A stretch of 10,836 bases of DNA from Sulfuritalea sp. GTDB lineage: Bacteria; Pseudomonadota; Gammaproteobacteria; Burkholderiales; Rhodocyclaceae. The number at the start of each line of letters is the position of its first letter. The stretch's first letter is position 1. The stretch lies in contig JALNZB010000052.1 of the NCBI GenBank assembly GCA_023229545.1, positions 1-10,836 on the forward strand, written 5' to 3'. The notes beneath the pieces are model-generated. The model was not told where the DNA came from. It made no database searches and saw only the letters and a program-made list of their open reading frames with translations. This document shows positions 1 to 5,474 of this stretch, one piece after another. The translations under genes were made by a program, and so were the position numbers.

Positions 1-170
1 GCGAAGACATCGCCCCACCAGCCCATCTTTTGGCCTTCGGTGATGTCGTCCTTGTTCGCGCGGCGCCAGGTGAACAGACTGATGATGACGGAGCGCAATA
101 GGTCGTCGGTAACGTCCGATGCCGCCGTCAACACGCCGTTGATGGATAAGGTCAGGTTGTCGTTGAGCAT
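1..170 (-). CDS. Baseplate protein, Mu gp46-like (GP46 family), 3' end cut by window
   Basis: The first 56 complete codons of a baseplate protein of the Mu gp46 family, which sits among the wedge components outside the hub. Visible is MLNDNLTLSINGVLTAASDV, then DDLLRSVIISLFTWRRA (22-38) and DDITEGQKMGWWGDVF (41-56). The string 'v.iSLFT.rRA..dD......GWWGD' is the recognisable signature of this family. The start at 170 lies 3 bases after the spike stop (TAA AAA ATG) and has no evident ribosome site, so translation is probably coupled to the spike gene. The rest of the gene, and the gp47/gp48-like genes that usually follow, would lie beyond the left edge. Confidence 0.88.
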   Translation of the reverse strand, partial: MLNDNLTLSINGVLTAASDVTDDLLRSVIISLFTWRRANKDDITEGQKMGWWGDVF

Positions 171-173
171 TTT

Positions 174-827
174 TTAAATCTGTTGAGTTGGCGCTTGGGT
201 TGAGCCTGGCAATGCGTTCTCTACGTGGGTGTGCCCGTTATAGGTTGTCTTCATGCCAGACATTGAGAACGGTGTAGAAGCGCTAAATGCCGTGACATTG
301 CCGATAGACAGCAGCGCGCCGCCAGTGACGTTCCCGACCACATCCAGCTTTCCATTGATCTTCACATCCTGCGTCGCCTCGACCAGCGGCGTTGTCAGCA
401 GCACCTTGACCGAGGCCGCGACTTCGACGTTGGGTGCCGTGGCGGTGATCTTCGTTCCGGCGGTCGCAACGATATTGCGGCCGCGCTTCATCTGGATGCT
501 GTCGCCCTCGTCGGTGTACATCGCCACCTCGCCCTCAGCCAGTCCAGTCAGCCGATAGCGCCGGTCTGCCACCACGATGGTGATGCCGTGAGAACGGTCG
601 CCAGCCAGAAATAATGTCACATGCTCTGCACCCGCCTTGGGGTGCGCGGTGAAACCATACGGCTCGATGTGCTCGATGTCGTCCTTGGCCTCCCCGGAGA
701 GCAGCTTGATCTGCAGCGTCTGCATCTTGGTGGCGGCATTGGCCAGCACCACGGTGCCGCGCGCCATCATGTTGCCCACGGCGCGCGCCACTGGGGCGAG
801 CATGCGGGCGATCAGTCGTTCACTCAT
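174..827 (-). CDS. Baseplate spike protein, Mu gp45-like
   Basis: A 217-residue central spike that punctures the host outer membrane, equivalent to Mu gp45 and P2 gpV. The first 100 residues form the OB-fold-like part (RGTVVLANAATKMQTLQIKL at 23-42, 'GDRSHGITIVVADRRYRL' at 76-93, GEVAMYTDEGDSIQMKR at 99-115). Residues 118-190 are a run of short beta strands with Gly/Asn turns, such as VEVAASVKVLLTTPLVEATQ (134-153) and VKINGKLDVVGNVTGG (155-170), expected to build the trimeric beta-helix. The tip carries YNGHTHVENALPGSTQAP (196-213), including the H-x-H motif (199-201) that binds a metal ion in spike tips of this class. It overlaps the hub stop by 4 bases and ends 3 bases before the next gene. 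Confidence 0.93.
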   Translation of the reverse strand: MSERLIARMLAPVARAVGNMMARGTVVLANAATKMQTLQIKLLSGEAKDDIEHIEPYGFTAHPKAGAEHVTLFLAGDRSHGITIVVADRRYRLTGLAEGEVAMYTDEGDSIQMKRGRNIVATAGTKITATAPNVEVAASVKVLLTTPLVEATQDVKINGKLDVVGNVTGGALLSIGNVTAFSASTPFSMSGMKTTYNGHTHVENALPGSTQAPTQQI

Positions 828-1903
828 TTGGCGGGCTTCACGTCGACCCAGCTATCGCTGGTGGCTTTCTTTTTTTTGGTCGCCTCAGGCGACGGGATGT
901 AGCCGGATTCCAGCCCGACCTTGATAGCGGCGGTAGTACCGCCGTCGCTCTTGCGCAGCGCCACTTCAACGATCAGGAACTCGCCATCGAAGCCGATCAC
1001 TGGGTCGACCACGCGCACGATCTGGTTGGGCAGCCAGAGCGATCCATCGGCCTGACGCCAGCCTTGCACGGTGTAGCTGGTTTCCAGCGCCTTGGCGGCG
1101 CGGTGCACTTTCTCGAACTTGGCGCGATCGGCGCAGATCTGCGGCGTCACTTGCCCGGATTGCACAATCACCAAAGGACGATGACGTGTAACCGATGCGT
1201 CAGCTACCGTGGCCGTTGCGCCTGCAGCCGGATCTCCCCAGTCGTTGTCGGTACCGGCACGCTGGCCGTTCACCGTGTAGCTGCTGAAGACATCCTTGTA
1301 GTCGAGCGGAGAATCTGCCGACAGGATGTTCTTGCCGTATTCGAGCGCGGTCGTGGCGCGACCACCGGAGCCGGTCTTTATAATCACAACTCGCCCCTCG
1401 GCGTCATCGGTGCAGAGCAGCTGGCGCATGGTCAGCAGGCGGTCGATGCACTCGAACACCGTCTCGCCCGGCTGGATCTGGAACTCGGAGACCGGGGCGC
1501 CAGTATCGGCCTCGGTCACAACCTCAATGCCGAACGGTTGTGCCAGGTCGGCGATGATCTGTTCGATCCTAGTGTTGCGCCATTGCCCGGCCTTATGCAC
1601 TGCCGAGCAATCCACCAGGTCGGCAGTCTTGCTGCGGCCCTTGACGCCGACGCTCAAGCTCTTGTCGTCATAGCGGATAGGCGTGGCATCCACAATGCCG
1701 GTGAGCAACTTATCGGTGCCGACGAACACCTCACACAGATCGCCTTTTTTGATGAGGCGCGGGATGTCGGTGGCACCCGGCCATTTCGAAGTAACGCTCA
1801 GGCTGAAATCGCGCGCCAGACGCTCGATGCCAGGAACGATCTCGACCTCTTTCCAGCCTGCAAAGTCTAGGCCGTTGACGCGCAGGGTGACTTCGTCGCT
1901 CAT
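824..1903 (-). CDS. Baseplate hub protein, Mu gpP-like (gp27/GpD-type)
   Basis: A 359-residue hub subunit that should trimerise at the centre of the baseplate, joining the tube to the spike, in the same structural class as T4 gp27 and P2 GpD. Visible blocks are VTLRVNGLDFAGWKEVEIVP (5-24), FSLSVTSKWPG (33-43), IKKGDLCEVFVGTDKLLTGI (51-70), VGVKGRSKTADLVDCSA (85-101; the 'V.GRs.t.DLVDCSA' motif of the family), IEQIIADLAQPFGIEV (113-128) and FECIDRLLTMRQLL (150-163). The C-terminus has VDPVIGFDGEFLIVEVAL (299-316). It overlaps the gpN-like stop and the spike start by 4 bases each (ATGA both times). Residues 343-346 are four lysines encoded by an A-rich run, noted separately. The family call is secure. 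Confidence 0.92.
   Translation of the reverse strand: MSDEVTLRVNGLDFAGWKEVEIVPGIERLARDFSLSVTSKWPGATDIPRLIKKGDLCEVFVGTDKLLTGIVDATPIRYDDKSLSVGVKGRSKTADLVDCSAVHKAGQWRNTRIEQIIADLAQPFGIEVVTEADTGAPVSEFQIQPGETVFECIDRLLTMRQLLCTDDAEGRVVIIKTGSGGRATTALEYGKNILSADSPLDYKDVFSSYTVNGQRAGTDNDWGDPAAGATATVADASVTRHRPLVIVQSGQVTPQICADRAKFEKVHRAAKALETSYTVQGWRQADGSLWLPNQIVRVVDPVIGFDGEFLIVEVALRKSDGGTTAAIKVGLESGYIPSPEATKKKKATSDSWVDVKPAK
869..875 (-). other. A AAA AAG heptamer near the 3' end of the hub gene
   Basis: Within codons 343-345 the zero frame reads AAA AAA AAG, with the heptamer A AAA AAG in the phase that promotes -1 slippage in E. coli dnaX. A -1 shift would add five residues (ESHQR) and stop at 854-852, making a 350-residue form in place of 359. 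The run of eight A could also allow transcriptional slippage. Whether this matters is unknown. Confidence 0.35.
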
Positions 1904-3099
1904 GCCGTCAGCACCTTGAGTGGTTGCACCGGCACGAAGCCGGGGTGGCGGATCTTGTTGCGCGCGACGATCTCAAAATCGCGCGTTGGCTGCTCATACA
2001 AGTCATAGGCCAGCACCAGTGCGGGCAGCACGTCCAGCGGTGTGTAGTCGCGCAGGCGCGCGGCGTTGCGCATCTTGCTAGTGATGTCCTGATTGACCTT
2101 GCTGCGCAGGTCGCTGAACGCGGCATAGGCGTCGTCGGTGCGCAGACGCATGCTGTGGGCATCCAATGCGCGCAGCAGCTTGGTGCGCAGCAGAGCGGCA
2201 TCGTCGAACACGGGCAGGCTCATCGCAGCGGTCATGCCTGCGGCTTGCACCAGCAGTGCGCCGTTGGCCAGCGTGGCGATGGCGTCGTTGTTGGTGGCGA
2301 CCTGCTGGCTGGCAGCGGTAGTTCCAGACGTCTGTACGGGCGGCGGGAACTGCTCGGTCGAATCGACTGCGGTCGATGTGTTCGGGAAGTTGATGGCGTG
2401 GGCGTCCGCGCCGGAGACCAGCGCATCGCCTGCCAGGAACAGGCCATAGAAACGGTTTGCCAGCGAATACGAGTTCGGCAGCAGAGTGGACAGGTCGCCC
2501 TGCATCACTTCGTGCGCAACGGTACTGATGATGCCGAGGTTGGTGACGGCAGATTCCAGCGCGCGCATGGTGCCGGAGAACGACTGCAAGGCATCATCCA
2601 GCACGAACGACGGCATGCCACCCACAACGAACAGGCCGCTGAACTCATTGATCGATGCCGCCTTGGCTGCGTCGGCGGCAAGCAAGGCCTGCGCGCCGGG
2701 TGCGTCGGTTGCGGCGGGGAACGATACCGAGCCGGATTCGACGAAGCTGATGGTGATGGCGCAGAAGCGGCCATCCTTCACGCCGTGACGCACGCGGACG
2801 CCGCTCTCGCCGTCCACGTCGAGCATCATGCGGCCGTGCCACGGATGCACCAGCTCGCCCGAGCCGCCCTGCTCCAGCGCCTTGAGCAGCTGGTCGCGGC
2901 GCTCCATGTAGTCGTCGCCGACCAGGAATGCCTCGATGCTGACCTTGCGTGCCGCCCTGCCGAGATCCTCGGTGTACGGCACATCGCGGCCGGGGTACTG
3001 GTGCGTCTGGTTGCGGCGGCCGGTGGTGAGGTCGCCCGTTTCAACGTCGAACGGAATCCCCCGGAAGCTGGCGGGTTGCAGTTTTTCTTTCCAGCCCAT
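1900..3099 (-). CDS. Mu gpN-like DNA circularization / baseplate protein
   Basis: A 399-residue protein with the N-terminal DNA circularization domain of the Mu gpN family (about residues 5-120). The hallmarks are LQPASFRGIPFDVE (7-20), GRRNQTHQYPGRDVPYTEDL (27-46), KVSIEAFLVGDDYMERRDQL (52-71) and LVHPWHGRMML (83-93), followed by FCAITISFVES (112-122). In Mu this protein is a tail component at the baseplate-tape measure junction. The family name comes from a proposed role in circularising injected DNA in relatives. The central part (125-260) is Ala/Ser/Thr-rich; residues 290-399 are helical with a conserved 'RDYTPLDVLPALVLAYDLYE' (348-367) and end VQPLKVLTA. It starts 2 bases after the tape measure stop and its own stop overlaps the hub start by 4 bases. 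Both tell of a tightly coupled tail operon. Confidence 0.9.
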   Translation of the reverse strand: MGWKEKLQPASFRGIPFDVETGDLTTGRRNQTHQYPGRDVPYTEDLGRAARKVSIEAFLVGDDYMERRDQLLKALEQGGSGELVHPWHGRMMLDVDGESGVRVRHGVKDGRFCAITISFVESGSVSFPAATDAPGAQALLAADAAKAASINEFSGLFVVGGMPSFVLDDALQSFSGTMRALESAVTNLGIISTVAHEVMQGDLSTLLPNSYSLANRFYGLFLAGDALVSGADAHAINFPNTSTAVDSTEQFPPPVQTSGTTAASQQVATNNDAIATLANGALLVQAAGMTAAMSLPVFDDAALLRTKLLRALDAHSMRLRTDDAYAAFSDLRSKVNQDITSKMRNAARLRDYTPLDVLPALVLAYDLYEQPTRDFEIVARNKIRHPGFVPVQPLKVLTA

Positions 3100-3101
3100 G
3101 G

Positions 3102-4619
3102 TTACCCCGCGAAGCCCGCACCGAGGGTGCGATATCCCACATCCGGATTCATCGAGACGCCGGGCTGGCTGGTCCTGCCCGGCTCGACACGCATGCCGGC
3201 CGGTGCATTCTCAAAGCGCACAGTCATCTCGCCGTTGAGTTGTTGGCGGCCGCCCGCCATGGCCAGCGCGCTGGTGCGTGCGGGCGTAGTCGTTTGTGTG
3301 AAGGACATGCCGCCACCACCGCCGAGCAGGTTGCGCGCCCAATCCGGCACCATCCCTTTGAACCAATCGGCGATCTGCGTGACCTTGCCATCCATCCAGG
3401 AGAAGAACGAGGTGAACCAACCCTTGATGGTGTCCCAGTTCTTGTAGACCAGATATGCGCCGGCCGCGATGGCGGTGATGGCCAGCCCGATGGGGTTGAA
3501 CAGGAACAAGCGACCGACGAAGGCGAAGATCTTGCCGACAGTGAGCAGCGCGCTGCCGATGGCGCCAAACCCGCCCATGAGAGCGACCATTCCCATGCCG
3601 AGGCGACCGATGGCACCGACCATGGTGAAGATGGCCGAGACCGGCCCCGCCAGCCAGATGACGCCCAGCGCGATCAGCACGTTCTTCATGCCGCCCATCA
3701 TCTCGACAAAGCTGGCGATGCCGCGCACGGCATCGCGGATGCCGCCGACGAAAGCGGCCCAGTCCACATCTTTCAGGGCGTTGACGATATCGGTGAGCGT
3801 CTTGGTGATGGTGGTGCGGATCATCTCCTTGTTCGCGGCGATCCACTCGCTCATGCCGCGCAGGATGGGCTGGATGACCGGCACCAGGCTGGCGAAGCTC
3901 TGCGTGAGCTGCGACTTGATCTGCTTGTTGAGCAGGCCGATCGAGTCGCCCATGTCGTCCAAGCCGCCGACGGCGTCTTTGCTGACGATGGTGCCGAGGC
4001 GTTCTTGCTCTTTTGCCCAATCGGCGTAGGCGTCGCGGCCTTTGGTAAGAATGGGGATGAGCTTGCTGCCGGACTTGCCGAACAGCTCCATCGACATGCG
4101 CGTACGCAGCGCCGGGTTGGTGTTCTTTTCGAAGGCATCGGCCAGCTCGGGCATCATGTCGGAGAGGCTGCGCACGTTGCCTTTGGTGTCGCGCATCGAG
4201 ATGTTGAGCTTCTTCATCAGCCCGGCGAAGCTCTTGTCGGCTCCCGATGCGGCGTTCGAGATGCCCTTGTTGAATTGAGACATGGCTGTCTCGGCATCTT
4301 CGGCAGAGCCGCCGACCTGCTCCAGCAGGGACGACATCACCTGAAAGTCGGTGGTGCTGGAGCCGGTGCGCTCGGCAGCATCCTGGATGCCGCCGGCGTA
4401 ATCCATCACCGCACTGGCAGCGCGGGAAGCGCCGTAGACCACAGAACCGAAAGCCAGCCCGGCAGGAATGCCTAGGCTGCCCATCAGTTTGCTGCCCGCC
4501 CCGCCGATGTCGCGCAGGGTCTTGTTGGTCAGCTTGGCTGCGCGCTGCACGCCCTTCAGCGTCGGCGTGATCTTGTCGACCGCGCTGATGATCGCCTTGA
4601 GCTGGAACTTGTCAGCCAT
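3102..4619 (-). CDS. Tail tape measure protein
   Basis: A 505-residue tape measure, which sets tail length and is thought to enter the host envelope during ejection. Residues 1-70 resemble the N-terminal family helix region (ADKFQLKAIISAVDKITPTL). Residues 75-245 are helical with 'GIQDAAERTGSSTTDFQVM', 'ELFGKSGSKLIPIL' (178-191) and 'LGTIVSKDAVGGLDDMGDSI' (208-227), all familiar in Mu-type tape measures. Hydrophobic membrane-like segments lie at about 313-335, 340-372 and 376-393. The Gly/Ala-rich C-terminus contains EMTVRFENAPAGMRV (464-478), a motif that often ends these proteins. No lysozyme or peptidase motif was found. At the usual 1.5 angstrom per residue the tail would be roughly 75 nm. 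The ATG follows the preceding TAA directly, with a strong AAGGGGAAGG ribosome site inside the chaperone extension. Confidence 0.92.
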   Translation of the reverse strand: MADKFQLKAIISAVDKITPTLKGVQRAAKLTNKTLRDIGGAGSKLMGSLGIPAGLAFGSVVYGASRAASAVMDYAGGIQDAAERTGSSTTDFQVMSSLLEQVGGSAEDAETAMSQFNKGISNAASGADKSFAGLMKKLNISMRDTKGNVRSLSDMMPELADAFEKNTNPALRTRMSMELFGKSGSKLIPILTKGRDAYADWAKEQERLGTIVSKDAVGGLDDMGDSIGLLNKQIKSQLTQSFASLVPVIQPILRGMSEWIAANKEMIRTTITKTLTDIVNALKDVDWAAFVGGIRDAVRGIASFVEMMGGMKNVLIALGVIWLAGPVSAIFTMVGAIGRLGMGMVALMGGFGAIGSALLTVGKIFAFVGRLFLFNPIGLAITAIAAGAYLVYKNWDTIKGWFTSFFSWMDGKVTQIADWFKGMVPDWARNLLGGGGGMSFTQTTTPARTSALAMAGGRQQLNGEMTVRFENAPAGMRVEPGRTSQPGVSMNPDVGYRTLGAGFAG

Positions 4620-5059
4620 TTAGCCTTCCCCTTCTTTCTTGATTTCGTCCGCGATGCGGATGATCTGTTTCTCGTACAAGTCAAAACGCGACAGCGGCAG
4701 CGCCATGACAACCGCAGGATCGAGCCGCCAGAAATAAGCGACGTCGAACATGCGGTCGGTCAGCCCTTCAACGTCTCCGCCTCGACCCCGAAAAAACCCA
4801 TCACCACCCCGGTCATCTGGCCGAAGTCAGCCGGGCTGACTTCGTTGAGCGACGAGGGCGGAATCTTGCCGAGCTTGGCGACGTAGCGGCAGACCACCTT
4901 CGGGCGCAACTCCATAGCTTGAGCATCGTCTTCACCAATAATTAGGAGGTAGGGATAGCCCAGCTCCATCACGTCGGCGCCGGTCGGCTCGCGCAGTTCG
5001 ATCTCAGATATCTCTTCGCCGTGAGCTTTGATCGGCTTGCTCAGCTTGATGCTAGCCAT
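4620..5059 (-). CDS. Frameshifted tail assembly chaperone, long form (GpE/E'-like)
   Basis: Proposed product of programmed -1 frameshifting: 90 residues are read in the zero frame from 5059 to 4790, base 4790 is read again, and 56 residues follow in the -1 frame to a TAA at 4622-4620, giving 146 residues. The -1 frame is open from the heptamer to the tape measure start. It encodes FDVAYFWRLDPAVVMALPLS (starting at extension residue 15) then 'RFDLYEKQII', which matches the P2 GpE-type pattern of an aromatic 'fhW....l..Lpl.el..w...a' helix pair. By analogy with P2 E+E', Mu gp41 and lambda G-GT, the long form would bind the tape measure. The TAA is followed immediately by the tape measure ATG. 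An internal ATG at 4751 could make a separate 43-residue protein instead, but its ribosome site is poor. The frame and motif are seen; frameshifting itself is inferred. Confidence 0.75.
4760..5059 (-). CDS. Tail assembly chaperone (Mu gp41 / P2 GpE family), zero-frame product
   Basis: A 99-residue protein expected to coat the tape measure during tail assembly and then leave. The N-terminus reads as the family does: IKLSKPIKAHGEEISEIELR (4-23) followed by EPTGADVMEL (24-33), that is, 'L..Pi...g..i..l.lREPt..D.' of the E/41/14 chaperone family. The start chosen is the ATG at 5059, which overlaps the tube stop as TAATG. A GTG at 5068 would add three residues, but its distance to the AAAGG site is too short. 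The zero-frame stop is a TGA at 4762-4760. Ten codons before that stop lies a slippery heptamer; see the separate frameshift entry. The gene lies between tube and tape measure, where chaperones that make a short and a long form are almost always found. Confidence 0.88.
   Translation of the reverse strand: MASIKLSKPIKAHGEEISEIELREPTGADVMELGYPYLLIIGEDDAQAMELRPKVVCRYVAKLGKIPPSSLNEVSPADFGQMTGVVMGFFGVEAETLKG
4790..4796 (-). promoter_or_regulatory. Candidate -1 ribosomal frameshift slippery heptamer, T TTT TTC
   Basis: In the chaperone's zero frame the codons read GGT TTT TTC, so both phenylalanine tRNAs can re-pair one base back on TTT TTT. This is the X XXY YYZ form used in tail chaperone genes; P2 uses the close relative T TTT TTG. 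A purine-rich GGGGTGGTGATGGG lies just upstream and could act as an internal Shine-Dalgarno-like stimulator. Downstream, GGTCG (4787-4783) could pair with a CGACC about 20 bases later. The stimulators are guesses. Confidence 0.72.
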
Positions 5060-5424
5060 TAGTGCCACACGCCTTTCAGGCCGTTGAACTCGTACTCGGC
5101 TGTGCCTGCTTCGCTGTCGTAGCTGGGCTCACCAACTACGAAGGCGCCGGACAGGGTGTGGACCATGCCGTTCGCCAGTTCGACGGTGACGCTACCCTCT
5201 TCCATCTCGTCCAGCTTCTTGCGCGGGAAGTTTTCGGGGATGAACAGGGTGGCCTTGATGTAAGGGGTGCGGTGCTCTTCCTTGAAGCCTGCCACGCCTG
5301 TGTGCGACGGCAAGGCGGTGCGGGTCTTTGAGGTGAGCGGGACTTCGACTTTGCCGGACAGTTCCAGCTGCTCGCCATCTACCTTGAAGTAGCAGGTGCC
5401 GGCGAGGCGCGGTGCTTTTGCCAT
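5059..5424 (-). CDS. Tail tube protein (Mu gpM-like)
   Basis: A 121-residue subunit of the rigid inner tube through which DNA passes, normally stacked inside the sheath. The sequence has the family form: MAKAPRLAGTCYFKVDGEQL (1-20), beta-strand LELSGKVEVPL (20-30), the loop KTRTALPSHTGVAGFKEEHR (33-52), strands YIKATLFIPEN (55-65) and VTVELANGMVHTLSGAFVV (79-97), and the closing GTAEYEFNGLKGVW (107-120). The last motif, 'G....EF.G..g.W', is characteristic of Mu/P2-type tube proteins. The start at 5424 has AGGAG 6 bases upstream, among the best ribosome sites here, as suits an abundant product. Its TAA overlaps the chaperone ATG (TAATG). It directly follows the sheath gene, the conserved order in Mu-like tails. 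Confidence 0.93.
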   Translation of the reverse strand: MAKAPRLAGTCYFKVDGEQLELSGKVEVPLTSKTRTALPSHTGVAGFKEEHRTPYIKATLFIPENFPRKKLDEMEEGSVTVELANGMVHTLSGAFVVGEPSYDSEAGTAEYEFNGLKGVWH

Positions 5425-5443
5425 GGTGTTCTCCTGGTTGGTT

Positions 5444-5467
5444 CACCCTCTCCCGGGGGAGAGGGTG
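5444..5467. repeat. Inverted repeat between sheath and tube genes
   Basis: Perfect 11-base arms (CACCCTCTCCC / GGGAGAGGGTG) with a 2-base centre, 8 bases beyond the sheath stop and 20 bases before the tube start. In RNA it would realistically fold as a 9-bp stem with a 6-base loop. No U tract follows in either direction. The motif of CCCTCTCCC facing GGGAGAGGG resembles dispersed palindromic repeats of proteobacterial chromosomes, which I recall from general knowledge and cannot confirm here. It may stabilise or process the mRNA between two highly expressed genes. Confidence 0.65.
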
Positions 5468-5474
5468 CGGGTGG

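Noticed and set aside
1924..3447. A 507-codon plus-strand open frame opposite the gpN-like gene
   Set aside because: The same GC-bias effect; the product is Gln/His/Arg-rich and low in family-like features, and the minus-strand gene is certain.
3211..4020. A 269-codon minus-strand frame rich in His and Arg inside the tape measure
   Set aside because: An out-of-frame reading of the same strand, with a composition typical of frame-shifted GC-rich coding DNA. There is no sign of a real overlapping gene.
3240..4475. A 411-codon plus-strand open frame opposite the tape measure
   Set aside because: A shadow rich in His/Asp/Gly with no motif; the opposite strand holds a well recognised tape measure.
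4620..4751. A separate 43-residue gene starting at ATG 4751
   Set aside because: Its ribosome site is too far away (AAGGG about 12 bases upstream) and the -1 extension of the chaperone explains the frame better. It is kept as an alternative in the frameshift entry.
5444..5467. An intrinsic transcription terminator between sheath and tube
   Set aside because: The stem is strong but no U tract follows on either strand, and the downstream genes are needed in the same operon.
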